A stretch of 64,000 nucleotides of DNA from Saccharothrix obliqua. GTDB taxonomy: Bacteria; Actinomycetota; Actinomycetes; Mycobacteriales; Pseudonocardiaceae. Below are positions 41,795 through 50,497 of the stretch, one piece after another (the first letter of the stretch is position 1; each line of letters opens with the position of its first letter). The translations under genes were made by a program, and so were the position numbers. The notes beneath the pieces are model-generated. The model was not told where the DNA came from, did not search any database, and saw nothing but the letters and a program-made list of their open reading frames with translations. Location: contig NZ_JAHXGQ010000006.1 in NCBI RefSeq assembly GCF_019375475.1, positions 372,001 through 436,000 on the forward strand, in the 5' to 3' direction.

Positions 41795-42517
41795 GTGACC
41801 GACCCGCTCGCCCCGCTGCTGGACCTGCCCGGTGTGCCCGACGCCGTCCAGTCCGCTCGTGACGCCGTGTTCCAGGTGCACCGGCACCGCGTGAACCTGC
41901 GTGGCTGGGCCACCACCGCCGCCGAGGCGTCGGTGCGTGCCGCGCGTGCCTCCGCCGCGTTGGACGGCGGGTCGACCGAGATCCCGACCGACGGGTCGGT
42001 GACCGATCCCGTGCTCGCGGGGGCGTTGCGCGTGGCCGAGGCGTTGGGCGTGCTGCTGCCGACGTGGCAACGCGCGCCGTTGCAGGCCCTGGCGCGGCTG
42101 CACGTGCTGGCCGGCGCGGACCTGGGTGGCGAACCGGGGCGGCCCCGCCTCGCCCCGGGCGTGTCCGAGCGGCTGGACCTGCTCGCCGGCCTGGTCACCG
42201 GGGGCACGTCAGCCCCCGGTCCGCTGGTGGTGGCCGTCGTGCACGGCGAGTTGATGTCGCTCGCCCCGTTCGCCACGGCCAACGGCGTGGTGGCCCGCGC
42301 GGCGTCCCGGCTGGCGTCCATCGCCACCGGCCTGGACCCCAAGTCACTCGGCGTGCCCGAGGTGTGGTGCCTGCGCAGGCAGAACGACTACGCCGCCGCA
42401 CTGCACGGCTTCTCCACCGGCGACCCCGAGGGCATCGGCCGCTGGATCCGCTTCTGGTGCGAGGCGCTGGAGGCCGGCGCCCGCGAGGCCCGCGGCATCG
42501 CCGACGCCGCCGCCTAG
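41795..42517 (+). CDS. Fic-fold-like protein with degenerate active site
   Basis: 240 residues. The helical layout resembles Fic-domain proteins: an early helix with S53-x3-D57-G58, like the inhibitory SxxxE(G/N) motif, and later APFATANGVVAR (157-168), which aligns with the Fic motif HPFx(D/E)GNGRxxR. The catalytic His is Ala157 and the first Arg is Val165, so AMP transfer is unlikely. It occupies the place of M. tuberculosis Rv3662c; relatives have been labelled oxidoreductase, for which I see no Rossmann motif. Conserved but of unknown role. Confidence 0.6.
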   Translation: MTDPLAPLLDLPGVPDAVQSARDAVFQVHRHRVNLRGWATTAAEASVRAARASAALDGGSTEIPTDGSVTDPVLAGALRVAEALGVLLPTWQRAPLQALARLHVLAGADLGGEPGRPRLAPGVSERLDLLAGLVTGGTSAPGPLVVAVVHGELMSLAPFATANGVVARAASRLASIATGLDPKSLGVPEVWCLRRQNDYAAALHGFSTGDPEGIGRWIRFWCEALEAGAREARGIADAAA

Positions 42518-42540
42518 GAGCGGTCCGCAAAGCCGGGCAC

Positions 42541-42590
42541 GCCCCGCCCCGCCCCGCCGGCGCGCGGGCGGACGGCGATGGGGGCGGGGC
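42541..42590 (+). terminator. Candidate terminator after the Fic-like gene
   Basis: GCCCCGCCCC (42541-42550) can pair with GGGGCGGGGC (42581-42590) across a 30-nt loop. No T run, so only probable. Confidence 0.4.
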
Positions 42591-42698
42591 GCTAACTATC
42601 AGGCAGGCTCCCTGAAAGTTTCGTGGCGGCGGCAGGACCCGGGACCACCCCGCCGGCGCGGGGAGAACGGCTCCAACCACACCGCCTGCCGACAGGCC

Positions 42699-43823
42699 CT
42701 AGAGCAACGCCGCCAGCGCCGCGGCGGCCCGCTCCGCCTCCTCGAACGTGTTGTAGAGCGGCGCGAAGCCGAACCGCAGCACGTCCGGCGGACGGTGGTC
42801 GCCGATCACCCCGCGCTCGACCAGCCGCTCCATGAGCACCGCCGCGTCCGGGTGGCGCAGCGAGACCTGGTGGCCGCGCCACGGGCTGTCCGGCGTGATC
42901 ACCTCCACCCCCGGCAGGCCCTCCACCAGGGAGCGGAAGTGCGCGGTCAGGGCCAGGCCCTTCGCGCGGACGTCCTTGAGGTCCACGCCGTCCCACACGT
43001 CCAGCGCCGCGTCCAGGGCGAGCATCGAGATGATGTCCGGCGTGCCGACCCGTGCCCGGGACACGCCGGGGTCGGGCACGTAGCCCGGCGTCATCGCGAA
43101 CGGCGCCTCGTGGCCCGTCCACCCCGTCAACGGCTGGTGGAAATCCGCCTGCGCGTGCGTGGGCACGTAGATGAACGCGGGCGACCCGGGTCCGCCGTTG
43201 AGGAACTTGTACGTGCAGCCCACCGCGAGGTCCACGCCCAGCCGGTCCAGCTCGATCGGCAGCACGCCCGCGCTGTGGCACAGGTCCCACACGACCTTCG
43301 CGCCCGCGGCGTGCGCCTGCGCGGTCAACGCCGCCATGTCCAGCAACCGGCCCGTGCGGTAGTCGACGTGGTTGAGCAGCACCACCGCGGTCGCCGGGGA
43401 CACGTCCAGCCGCTCCGGGTCGACGGCCCGCAGTTCCAGACCGGTCAGCTCGGCCACCGAGCGCGCGATGTAACCGTCGGTCGGGAACGTGCCCGCGTCC
43501 ACCACGATCTCCGACCGGTCCGTGCCACGCACCGCCGCCATCAACGCCTTGAACAGGTTGACGCTGGTCGAGTCGGCCACGACGACCTGGCCCGGCGCCG
43601 CGCCGACCAGCCGCCCCACGCGGTCGCCGACCCGTTCCGGGGTCTCCCACCAGCCCTCCGACCAGCTCCGGATCAACCGGCCGCCCCACTGGTGGCGGAT
43701 CACGTCCCGGACGCGCTCGGCGACGTGCCTGGGCGGCGCGCCCAGCGAGTTGCCGTCCAGGTAGACGACGTCGTCGTCCAGGTCGAACAGGTCGCGCACG
43801 TGTGCCAACGGGTCCGCGTTCAC
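42699..43823 (-). CDS. kynU: Kynureninase
   Basis: 374 residues, a PLP enzyme of fold type I that cleaves kynurenine to anthranilate and alanine. Motifs: YLDGNSLGAPP (about 21-31), the phosphate-binding ADSTSVNLFKAL, NHVDYRTGRL, WDLCHSAG, and the PLP-lysine region CTYKFLNGGPGSPAF (Lys about 226). GTG 43823 overlaps the dioxygenase stop by 4 bp. With tdo it forms a two-gene catabolic operon; the kynurenine formamidase between the two steps is not in the window. Confidence 0.95.
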   Translation of the reverse strand: MNADPLAHVRDLFDLDDDVVYLDGNSLGAPPRHVAERVRDVIRHQWGGRLIRSWSEGWWETPERVGDRVGRLVGAAPGQVVVADSTSVNLFKALMAAVRGTDRSEIVVDAGTFPTDGYIARSVAELTGLELRAVDPERLDVSPATAVVLLNHVDYRTGRLLDMAALTAQAHAAGAKVVWDLCHSAGVLPIELDRLGVDLAVGCTYKFLNGGPGSPAFIYVPTHAQADFHQPLTGWTGHEAPFAMTPGYVPDPGVSRARVGTPDIISMLALDAALDVWDGVDLKDVRAKGLALTAHFRSLVEGLPGVEVITPDSPWRGHQVSLRHPDAAVLMERLVERGVIGDHRPPDVLRFGFAPLYNTFEEAERAAAALAALL

Positions 43824-44644
43824 ACGTAGCTCCGCGCGGTCCACAGCTCCGGGAAGACGGTGCGGCGCGTGCGCTTCTCCAGCCACGCGACACCCGCCGA
43901 ACCACCCGTGCCGACCTTCGCGCCCATCGCGCGGCGGGTGGCGAGCAGGTGGTCGTAACGCCAGCGGGCGAACTCCTCGGCGATGTCGGTCAACGCCTCG
44001 CCCAGCTCCAGCAGGTCGCGCGGGCCGTCGCGGTAGACGTCCGCCCACACCCGCTCCACCTCGGCGTTGGGCTCGTGCGACGTGGTGAGGTCGCGCTTGA
44101 GCACGTCGTCGGGGATCGGCAGGCCGCGGCGGTGCAGGGCGGCCAGCACGTCGTCGTAGAGGCTCGGCTCGTTGAGCAACGCCTCCAGGGCGTCGTGCTG
44201 CGCGGGCACGGCGCGGTGCGGCACCAGCATCGACCGGGACTTCTCGCCGAGCAGGAACTCCACCTCGCGGTACCGGCCGGACTGGAAGCCGGAGCCCTCG
44301 CCGAGCGCGTCGCGGAACGAGTTGAACTCCGCCGGCGTCATCCGCGCGATCGGCCGCCACGCCGCGTTCAGGCCCTGCATGTGCAGGTCGCTGCGGCGCA
44401 ACGTGCGGATCGCGGCACGCACGTCGTCCGCGCGCAGCTCGCGTTGCGCCTGCCGCCACTCGAAGCAGAGCAGGCCGAAGTACAGCTCCATGATCTGCGT
44501 GATGACGAGGAACGACATCTCACGCGGGTCCTCGGACCACTGCTGTTGCAGCGAGTGCAGCACGGAGGCGTGCACGTAGTCCTCGTAGGGCGTGGTGCCG
44601 CCGAAGTCCAGCTTGGGTGCGACCGGGCAGTCCATGACTTCCAT
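43820..44644 (-). CDS. kynA: Tryptophan 2,3-dioxygenase
   Basis: 274 residues. Heme enzyme opening the indole ring of tryptophan. The substrate-site FGGTTPYEDYVH (about 14-25), FEWRQAQREL, GFQSGRYREVEFLLG, and the heme-ligand His in RWRYDHLLATRRAMG (about 230-244) are all present. ATG 44644 is used; ATG 44635 is an alternative. Divergent from an Lrp-type regulator that likely controls it. Confidence 0.96.
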   Translation of the reverse strand: MEVMDCPVAPKLDFGGTTPYEDYVHASVLHSLQQQWSEDPREMSFLVITQIMELYFGLLCFEWRQAQRELRADDVRAAIRTLRRSDLHMQGLNAAWRPIARMTPAEFNSFRDALGEGSGFQSGRYREVEFLLGEKSRSMLVPHRAVPAQHDALEALLNEPSLYDDVLAALHRRGLPIPDDVLKRDLTTSHEPNAEVERVWADVYRDGPRDLLELGEALTDIAEEFARWRYDHLLATRRAMGAKVGTGGSAGVAWLEKRTRRTVFPELWTARSYV

Positions 44645-44668
44645 GATGACCGGCTGTTCTGGTGATTT

Positions 44669-44691
44669 GAATGGCCTTCGGTGGTCATTTC
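44669..44691. promoter_or_regulatory. Imperfect inverted repeat, candidate Lrp site
   Basis: GAATGGCC-TTCGGT-GGTCATTTC in the 98-bp, AT-richer region between tdo and the divergent Lrp gene. Confidence 0.4.
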
Positions 44692-44729
44692 GGGCAGATG
44701 TTTTTGTGCTCGGAACCCGATCCGTCGAC

Positions 44730-44735
44730 TAGCTT
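44730..44735 (+). promoter_or_regulatory. -10 box TAGCTT of the Lrp gene, leaderless
   Basis: Ends 7 nt before ATG 44743; no ribosome site. Confidence 0.5.
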
Positions 44736-44742
44736 TTGGTTC

Positions 44743-45192
44743 ATGAGCATCGAGCTGGACCGGGTGGACTGGGCGTTGCTGGAGGCGTTGCAGGAGGACG
44801 CGCGGCTGTCCTACAACGAGCTGGCGCGACGCGTGCACGTGTCACCGCCGACGGTCGCGCAGCGCGTGCGCCGGATGGAGAACGTGGGGGTCATCACCGG
44901 CTACCGGGCGACCGTCGACCCCACGGCGGTGGGGCGTTCCGTGGTCGCGTTGGTGCGGATGAAGTGCTACGGCCCGCGGTGCATCACGGTGCACCCGGAA
45001 CTGCTCGACGACTGCCCGGAAGTGGTCGAGGTGGTCCGGCTGACCGGTGACATCTGCTCGGTGGTGAAGGTGGTGACCAGTTCGATCGCGGAGTTGGAGC
45101 GGCTGCTGGTGCGGCTCGGCGGGTACGGCGAGACGTCGTCGGCGATGGTGTTGTCGACGCCTATCCCCTGGCGTCCGGTGACAGCAGGCTGA
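44743..45192 (+). CDS. Lrp/AsnC family regulator
   Basis: 149 residues: N-terminal winged helix (about 5-60; DWALLEALQEDARLSYNELARRVHVSPPTVAQRV split across helices) and a C-terminal RAM ligand-binding domain (about 65-145). Leaderless start ATG 44743. It is divergent from tdo-kynU and probably regulates tryptophan breakdown in response to tryptophan, kynurenine or anthranilate (inference from position). It overlaps convergent murQ by 32 bp. Confidence 0.92.
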   Translation: MSIELDRVDWALLEALQEDARLSYNELARRVHVSPPTVAQRVRRMENVGVITGYRATVDPTAVGRSVVALVRMKCYGPRCITVHPELLDDCPEVVEVVRLTGDICSVVKVVTSSIAELERLLVRLGGYGETSSAMVLSTPIPWRPVTAG

Positions 45193-46093
45193 GCGCCTGC
45201 CGGACGTGGCCCTCGGCGGCGGCCAGCGCTTCGGCCGCGCGGTTCGCCGGCACGTTCGCGAGCAGGTGCACCAGGGCCACCTTGAGGTCGCCGCCGGCGG
45301 CGGCGAGGGCGGTCGTGCACTCCGCCTCGGCCAGGCCGGTCGCCTCGCGCAGGATGCGGACGGTCCGGCCGCGCAGCTTGGCGTTGGTGGCGCGCATGGA
45401 GACCATGAGGTTGGAGTAGGTGCGGCCGAGCCGCACCATCACCGCCGTGGAGAACGACGTGAGCAGCAGCTTCTGCGACGTGCCCGCCTTCATCCTGGTC
45501 GAGCCCGCGATCGCCTCCGGCCCGGTGTCGACCGCGATCAGCACGTCCACGTCCACCGGGGGAGCGGACGGGTTGTTGGAGACCAGGACCGTGCGCGCGC
45601 CCATGGTGCGTGCCTCCGCCAGGGCCGCGACGACGAACGGCGTGCGGCCCGACGCGGTCAGGCCGAGCACGACGTCGCCCGCCACCGCGTGCGCGCGGAT
45701 CTGCGCCGCGCCGCCCGCCGCCTCGTCCTCCACGTCCTCGACCGCCTTGACCAGCGCCTCCGGACCGCCCGCGTGGTGGGCGAGGAACCAGTCCGGTGGC
45801 GCGTTGAAGGTCGGCGGCAGCTCCGCCGCGTCCAGCGTCGCGAGCCGGCCGGACGTGCCCGCGCCGACGTAGTGCACCCGGTTGCCCGCGCGCAGCGCGC
45901 CGACGGCGAGGTCGGCGGCCCTGGCCAGTTCCGGCAGCACGGCCGCCACCGCGGCGGGCACCTCCCGGTCCTCGGTGTTGATCAGGCGCAGGACGTCCAG
46001 CGTGGACAGCCGGTCGATGTCCTCGGTGCGCGGGTTGCGGGTCTCGGTGGGCGACTCCACCTGGACCGCGACGTCCGGCCGGGGCGGCGTCAT
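45161..46093 (-). CDS. murQ: N-acetylmuramic acid 6-phosphate etherase
   Basis: 310 residues. SIS-domain enzyme that removes D-lactate from MurNAc-6-phosphate to give GlcNAc-6-phosphate. N-terminal TETRNPRTEDIDRLSTLDVLRLIN, the sugar-phosphate loop VGAGTSGRLATLDAAE with catalytic Glu nearby (about 75-90), GLTASGRTPFVVAAL, and STRMKAGTSQK. Second gene of murR-murQ (ATGA overlap). Part of a peptidoglycan recycling cluster with namZ, nagZ and amiE. Confidence 0.96.
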   Translation of the reverse strand: MTPPRPDVAVQVESPTETRNPRTEDIDRLSTLDVLRLINTEDREVPAAVAAVLPELARAADLAVGALRAGNRVHYVGAGTSGRLATLDAAELPPTFNAPPDWFLAHHAGGPEALVKAVEDVEDEAAGGAAQIRAHAVAGDVVLGLTASGRTPFVVAALAEARTMGARTVLVSNNPSAPPVDVDVLIAVDTGPEAIAGSTRMKAGTSQKLLLTSFSTAVMVRLGRTYSNLMVSMRATNAKLRGRTVRILREATGLAEAECTTALAAAGGDLKVALVHLLANVPANRAAEALAAAEGHVRQALSLLSPDARG

Positions 46094-47004
46094 TTACCGG
46101 TCTCCCGCCGCCGCCTGCCGTCCGGGCGGGCGCCGAGGCGGTGGCCCGAGACGGCGTCGTAGGTGGCTTCGAGGGCGGCCTTGGCGCTGTCCACGTGGCG
46201 CTGGGCGATGCCGATGAACAGGCAGTCGATGACGGTGAGCTGGGCGATCCGGCTGGCCATCGCGCCGGACCGGAAGGTCGTCTCGCGGGCCGCCGTGGTG
46301 AGCACGTGGTCGGCGACCTCGCTGATCGGCGAGCGCGGGAAGTTGGTGAGGGCCACGGTCGTCGCGCCGTGCTCCCGGGCGACCCGCAGCGCCTCGACCG
46401 TTTCCGAGGTGGAGCCGGTGTGCGAGATGCCGACCGCCACGTCGGCGTCGGTCAGGACGGCCGCCGAGGTGAGGGCGATGTGCGTGTCGTTCCAGGCGAA
46501 GCAGGTCCGGCCGATGCGGTGCAGCTTCTGCTGGAGGTCGAAGGCGACGAACGCGCTGGCCCCGAACCCGTACACGTCGACCCGCCGCGCGCCCGCGACC
46601 GCCTCCACGACTTGCTGGAGGGTTTCGACGTTCAGCTGCTCGGCGGTCTCCTCGACCGCGCGGGCGTCCGCGAAGGCCACCTTGCCGACCACCTGGCGCA
46701 GGTCGTCGGTCGGGCCGATGTCGCCGCCGAGGTCGCGGTCGGTGCGGGCGGCCGTCCGGGCGGTGTCGGCGGCGAGGGCGATGCGCAGCTCCGGGTAGCC
46801 GCCGACGCCGATGGCCTTGCAGAAGCGGGTCACCGTGGTCTCGCTGGTGCCGGCGGCCTCGGCCACCTCGGTGATGCTCCGGTGGGCCACGGTCGCCGGG
46901 TTGTCGAGGACGACCTTGGCGACCCGTTGTTCCGCGCGGGCCAGGCCGGGCAGGAGGGACCGGATCTTGACGAGGGGACTGGCCTCGCTGCTTTCGGTGG
47001 ACAC
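46090..47004 (-). CDS. murR: MurR/RpiR family regulator
   Basis: 304 residues: N-terminal HTH_6 domain (about 8-85; SITEVAEAAGTSETTVTRFCKAIG) and a C-terminal SIS domain (about 128-255; VDVYGFGASAFVAFDLQQKL, GISHTGSTSETVEALRVA) that binds MurNAc-6-phosphate in the family. GTG 47004. Translationally coupled to murQ. It likely represses murRQ and the nagZ-namZ-amiE operon, whose promoter carries palindromes. Confidence 0.93.
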   Translation of the reverse strand: MSTESSEASPLVKIRSLLPGLARAEQRVAKVVLDNPATVAHRSITEVAEAAGTSETTVTRFCKAIGVGGYPELRIALAADTARTAARTDRDLGGDIGPTDDLRQVVGKVAFADARAVEETAEQLNVETLQQVVEAVAGARRVDVYGFGASAFVAFDLQQKLHRIGRTCFAWNDTHIALTSAAVLTDADVAVGISHTGSTSETVEALRVAREHGATTVALTNFPRSPISEVADHVLTTAARETTFRSGAMASRIAQLTVIDCLFIGIAQRHVDSAKAALEATYDAVSGHRLGARPDGRRRRETGK

Positions 47005-47407
47005 GTGGGAAACTTACTAACCGTACTGTGGAAAATCAACGCACAGCGCACCAGTCACCCCGAGCGCCATCAATTCCCACCCGCCGGCGTGGGCTGTTCG
47101 GCCGGCCCTTCACTGTCGGTTGGCCTACTGGCCCACCTACGTGACCCCCACAGCTTCCACCCACCGGCTAACCATTCGCTTACCGCCCCTCGACGCATTG
47201 GCGGACGATAAAAATCGATCACCGCCAACCACACCGAACCGACGGCCAATCGCCCACAACTCCCGATTCCGCTCCTCGCCGGTTCCACTACACCGCGGTT
47301 TCGCTTTCGGGCGGTCCAACCACACCGCCCCCGTGCTCCCCGGCTCGTTTTCCGCTCCCGACCCCGCCCCGGCCGGCACCTCCCCGCTCGCGGTCCGGCC
47401 GCCCTGA
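47005..47407. other. Gene-free stretch between amiE and murR
   Basis: About 400 bp with lower GC than its flanks and no convincing reading frame. On the minus strand it contains the murR promoter region: TTTTCC, TTAGTAAG and TTTCCC just before the start. Nothing else is recognised. Confidence 0.5.
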
Positions 47408-49270
47408 TCAGCGGTCGGTGGCGTGCCAACCGTTGGCCCGCAAGGCGGTCGGGTCGCGTTCCGCGTCGAGCAGCACCCCGCTTCGGTCCGACACGCGGAC
47501 ACCGTCGACGTACACCCCGCGCCCCGCCAGACCGGTTCCCCGCACGAACAGCCAGCGGTAGTGGGCGGCGGGCTCGCCGACCAGCCGGACGCGTTCCCAC
47601 CGCCGCTTCCCGTGACCCGACAGCACCCGCAGGTCCCGCCACGTCCGGCCGTCCGCGCTCGCCTGCACCACCAGCCGGTCCGAGGTCTCCAAGTCGACAA
47701 AGACGCTGAAGTCCACGGTCTGCCGCCCCGTCCCGGCGGGCAGCGCGGCCGTGGTGAGGGTGCCGTTCGGCGCGTCCGCCGTCCACGCGCTGTCACCCCA
47801 CCGCGGCCGAACCGCCAACGCGCGGGCCAGCCCGTCCGCCACCGCCTGCCGCGCGGGGTTGACGGAACCCCGGTCCCGGTTCGGGTGCACGCGGTTGGTC
47901 AGCAGCACCGCGATCGAGCCGGACATCGGGTCCAGCACCAGCGAGGTGCCGGTGAACCCGGTGTGCCCGGCGGTCGCGGCCGAGGCCAGCGCGCCCATGT
48001 ACCAGCGCTGGTCGAGTTCGAACCCGAGCCCGTGCGCGTTGCCGGGGAACCGCTGGGTGAAGTTGGTGAGCATCAGCTCGACGGTCCGCGGTCGGAGGAC
48101 GCGCACGTCCCCGTACCGACCGCCGTTGAGGATCGCCTGGCCCAGCACGGCGAGGTCGCGCGCCGTGGAGAAGACACCGGCGTGCCCGGCGACCCCGCCC
48201 AACGACCACGCGTTCTCGTCGTGCACCTCGCCTCGGACCAGCCCGCGCGCGCCCTGGAACTCGGTCGCCGCGATCCGGTGCAGCTCCGACCTCGGCGGGC
48301 GGTAGCCGGTGTCGCGCAACCCGAGCGGCCCGGTGACGTCCTCCCGCACCAGCACGTCCAGCGGCTTCCCGCTGACGCGCTCGGCGAGCAGCCCCAGCGT
48401 GATCAGGTTCAGGTCGGAGTAGAGGTAGGCCGAACCGGGTGTGCTCCTGGGCGCGACGTCCATGACCGCCTTGACCCGCGCCGGCACGTCCGGGTAGTCC
48501 GACCACAACGGCAGCCACGACGGCAGGCCCGAGGTGTGCGTGAGCAGTTGCTCGACGGTGATGCCCGCCTTGCCGTTGACGGAGAACTCGGGCAGGTACC
48601 GCGCCACCGGCCGACCGATTTCGACCCGACCCAGTTCCACCTGCCGCATCACCGCGATCGAGGTGAACAACTTGGAGATCGACGCCACGTCGAAGATCGT
48701 GTCGGGCGTCATCGCCACCCGTTGATCAACCGGTAGTTCCGCCCCGGCCGCGTCGGCGTACCGCAATGCCCACCCGGCGGCGTCCACGTTCGTGATCACC
48801 CCGTCGTGAACCAACAACGTCACCGCGCCCGCGAACAACGGATGCCCACCAGCACTCGGCCGAGTGAAATTTTGAACTCGTTCGAGCGCCATTCCGATCG
48901 GCTTGGGATCAAGCCCGACCTCAGCAGGCGTCCCGTTCCGCAACACGGCATCCGCCCACCCGCGCCGCACCACGTCGAACCGCCCCGAACCGCGGCCGGC
49001 CTCACCCTCCACCGCGCCCGCGGCCTCCACACCCTCGTCGCCGTCCGCTGTCCTCGCCGCCCCCGTCGCCGTGCTGCCGTCAGCCGGATGCTGCGCCGTA
49101 CTGCCGCCCGCCGCGTCCTGCGCCGTGCTCCCGGCTGTTGCCGCCGCGTCGCTGTCCGCCGCGTGCCCCACCTCGCACGCGGCCGGCGTGCAACCCGGCT
49201 CGGCGACAGCCGTACCGCCACCGAACAACGCGAGCACAGCGGCGATGGTCAGCAAAGCACGCACGGTCAC
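47408..49270 (-). CDS. amiE: Secreted serine hydrolase of the beta-lactamase fold, AmiE-like
   Basis: 620 residues. Signal peptide (about 1-23), a low-complexity Ala/Gly/Ser/Thr/Glu linker with GGSTAQ-like repeats (about 40-95), a class C beta-lactamase/esterase domain (about 120-460) with SISK (197-200; SxxK) and YSDLN (YxN), then a beta-sandwich F5/8-type domain (about 490-615). In Bacillus the gene in this cluster position, amiE, is an N-acetylmuramyl-L-alanine amidase that frees muropeptide stems. GTG 49270, three bases after namZ. Confidence 0.87.
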   Translation of the reverse strand: MTVRALLTIAAVLALFGGGTAVAEPGCTPAACEVGHAADSDAAATAGSTAQDAAGGSTAQHPADGSTATGAARTADGDEGVEAAGAVEGEAGRGSGRFDVVRRGWADAVLRNGTPAEVGLDPKPIGMALERVQNFTRPSAGGHPLFAGAVTLLVHDGVITNVDAAGWALRYADAAGAELPVDQRVAMTPDTIFDVASISKLFTSIAVMRQVELGRVEIGRPVARYLPEFSVNGKAGITVEQLLTHTSGLPSWLPLWSDYPDVPARVKAVMDVAPRSTPGSAYLYSDLNLITLGLLAERVSGKPLDVLVREDVTGPLGLRDTGYRPPRSELHRIAATEFQGARGLVRGEVHDENAWSLGGVAGHAGVFSTARDLAVLGQAILNGGRYGDVRVLRPRTVELMLTNFTQRFPGNAHGLGFELDQRWYMGALASAATAGHTGFTGTSLVLDPMSGSIAVLLTNRVHPNRDRGSVNPARQAVADGLARALAVRPRWGDSAWTADAPNGTLTTAALPAGTGRQTVDFSVFVDLETSDRLVVQASADGRTWRDLRVLSGHGKRRWERVRLVGEPAAHYRWLFVRGTGLAGRGVYVDGVRVSDRSGVLLDAERDPTALRANGWHATDR

Positions 49271-49273
49271 TCC

Positions 49274-50497
49274 TCACCGGTAGTGCAGGTAGGGATGGCG
49301 AAGCCGGGTGAAGTCGGCCAGCTCCCGGCTCCACGCGCCGACCACCTCGTCCACCCCCGCGCCCGCGTCCACCATGCGGCGCAGCCGGTCCGAGCCGGTC
49401 AGCTTGTCGATCCACAGGTCGGACCGCCACGCGAAAACCCGCGGGTACCGGGCCCGCGCCGTCACGATCATCGCCACGGCCGCCCGGATCGCGTCGAACG
49501 AACCCGGCCGCGTCACGTGCAGCGCCACCCCGCCGCACGCCTCGCCGACGAACCTGCCGAACGTCGGCGTGAAATGCGCTTCCCGGAACCGCACCCCGGG
49601 CAGGCCCAGCGCGTTCAGGTCCTCCGCCCAGCGCCAGTCGACGCCCGGCGCGCCCACCGTCTCGAACGGCCGCGTCGTGCCGCGGCCCTCGGTCAGCGAC
49701 GTGCCCTCGAACAAGCACGTCCCGGGGTACACCAGCGCCGTGTCGCGGGTCGGCATGTTCGGGCTCGGCGGCACCCACGGCAGCCCCGTGTCCAAGTCGT
49801 CGCGCCGCCACCCGCGCGCCCACCGCACCCGCAACCGCACCGGCCCGCCGTCGTGCGGCAGGAACTCGCCGTTGAACAGGTCCGCCAGCTCGCCGACCGT
49901 CATCCCGTGCTGCTGCACCACGGGTTTTCGCCCGACGCCGCTCGCGTGGGCCGGGTCGAGCTGCGGCCCCCGCGCGGTGCCGCCGACCGGGTTCGGCCGG
50001 TCCAGGACCACGAACTCGGCACCGGTCGCGGCGGCGGCCTGCATCGCCGTGTACATGGTCCAGATGTAGGTGTAGAAGCGCGCGCCCACGTCCGCGATGT
50101 CGAACAGCACCGTGTCGATGCCCGCCTTCACGAACATCCCGGCGAGCTTCGACGCGTTCGCGCCGTACGCGTCGTACACGGGGACATCGGTGCGCGGATC
50201 GCGGTAGTCGCCCTCCGACCCGCCCGCCTGCGCCGTGCCGCGGAACCCGTGCTCCGGCCCGAACGCCGCGCGTGGCGGCTGACCGGCGGCGACCATCGAG
50301 TCCACGACGTGCGTCTGGTCGCGGAGCACGCCGGTCGGGTTGGTCAGCACCCCGACCCGCCGCCCGGCGAGCAGCCGCCACCCGTCCGCCGCGGCGAGTT
50401 CGGCCCCGGTGGCGAGCGCCCGCTCGGCCCGCGCGGGTGGCGCGCTGAGCACCGGCACGGCCAGCGCCGCGCCCGCCAGCAGGTGCCGCCGCCTCAC
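49274..50497 (-). CDS. namZ: Exo-beta-N-acetylmuramidase NamZ-like (DUF1343)
   Basis: 407 residues. A Tat-like signal (RRRHLLAGAALAVP then ARA, about residues 2-25) and a full DUF1343 domain: VGVLTNPTGVLRD, FGPEHGFRGTAQAG, VYDAYGANASKLAG, VLFDIADVGARFYTYIWTM, PSPNMPTRDTALVYPGTCLFEG. NamZ of Bacillus releases MurNAc from the non-reducing end of glycan fragments. GTG 50497 overlaps the nagZ stop. The protein would act outside the membrane, feeding MurNAc to uptake and MurQ. Confidence 0.92.
   Translation of the reverse strand: MRRRHLLAGAALAVPVLSAPPARAERALATGAELAAADGWRLLAGRRVGVLTNPTGVLRDQTHVVDSMVAAGQPPRAAFGPEHGFRGTAQAGGSEGDYRDPRTDVPVYDAYGANASKLAGMFVKAGIDTVLFDIADVGARFYTYIWTMYTAMQAAAATGAEFVVLDRPNPVGGTARGPQLDPAHASGVGRKPVVQQHGMTVGELADLFNGEFLPHDGGPVRLRVRWARGWRRDDLDTGLPWVPPSPNMPTRDTALVYPGTCLFEGTSLTEGRGTTRPFETVGAPGVDWRWAEDLNALGLPGVRFREAHFTPTFGRFVGEACGGVALHVTRPGSFDAIRAAVAMIVTARARYPRVFAWRSDLWIDKLTGSDRLRRMVDAGAGVDEVVGAWSRELADFTRLRHPYLHYR

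Noticed and set aside
41795-42517. Oxidoreductase function for the Rv3662c-like gene
   Set aside because: No Rossmann GxGxxG or flavin motif is present; the Fic-like pattern fits better.
42541-42556. CCCCG tandem repeat as a microsatellite of interest
   Set aside because: Three short units in a GC-rich spacer; better explained as one arm of a hairpin.
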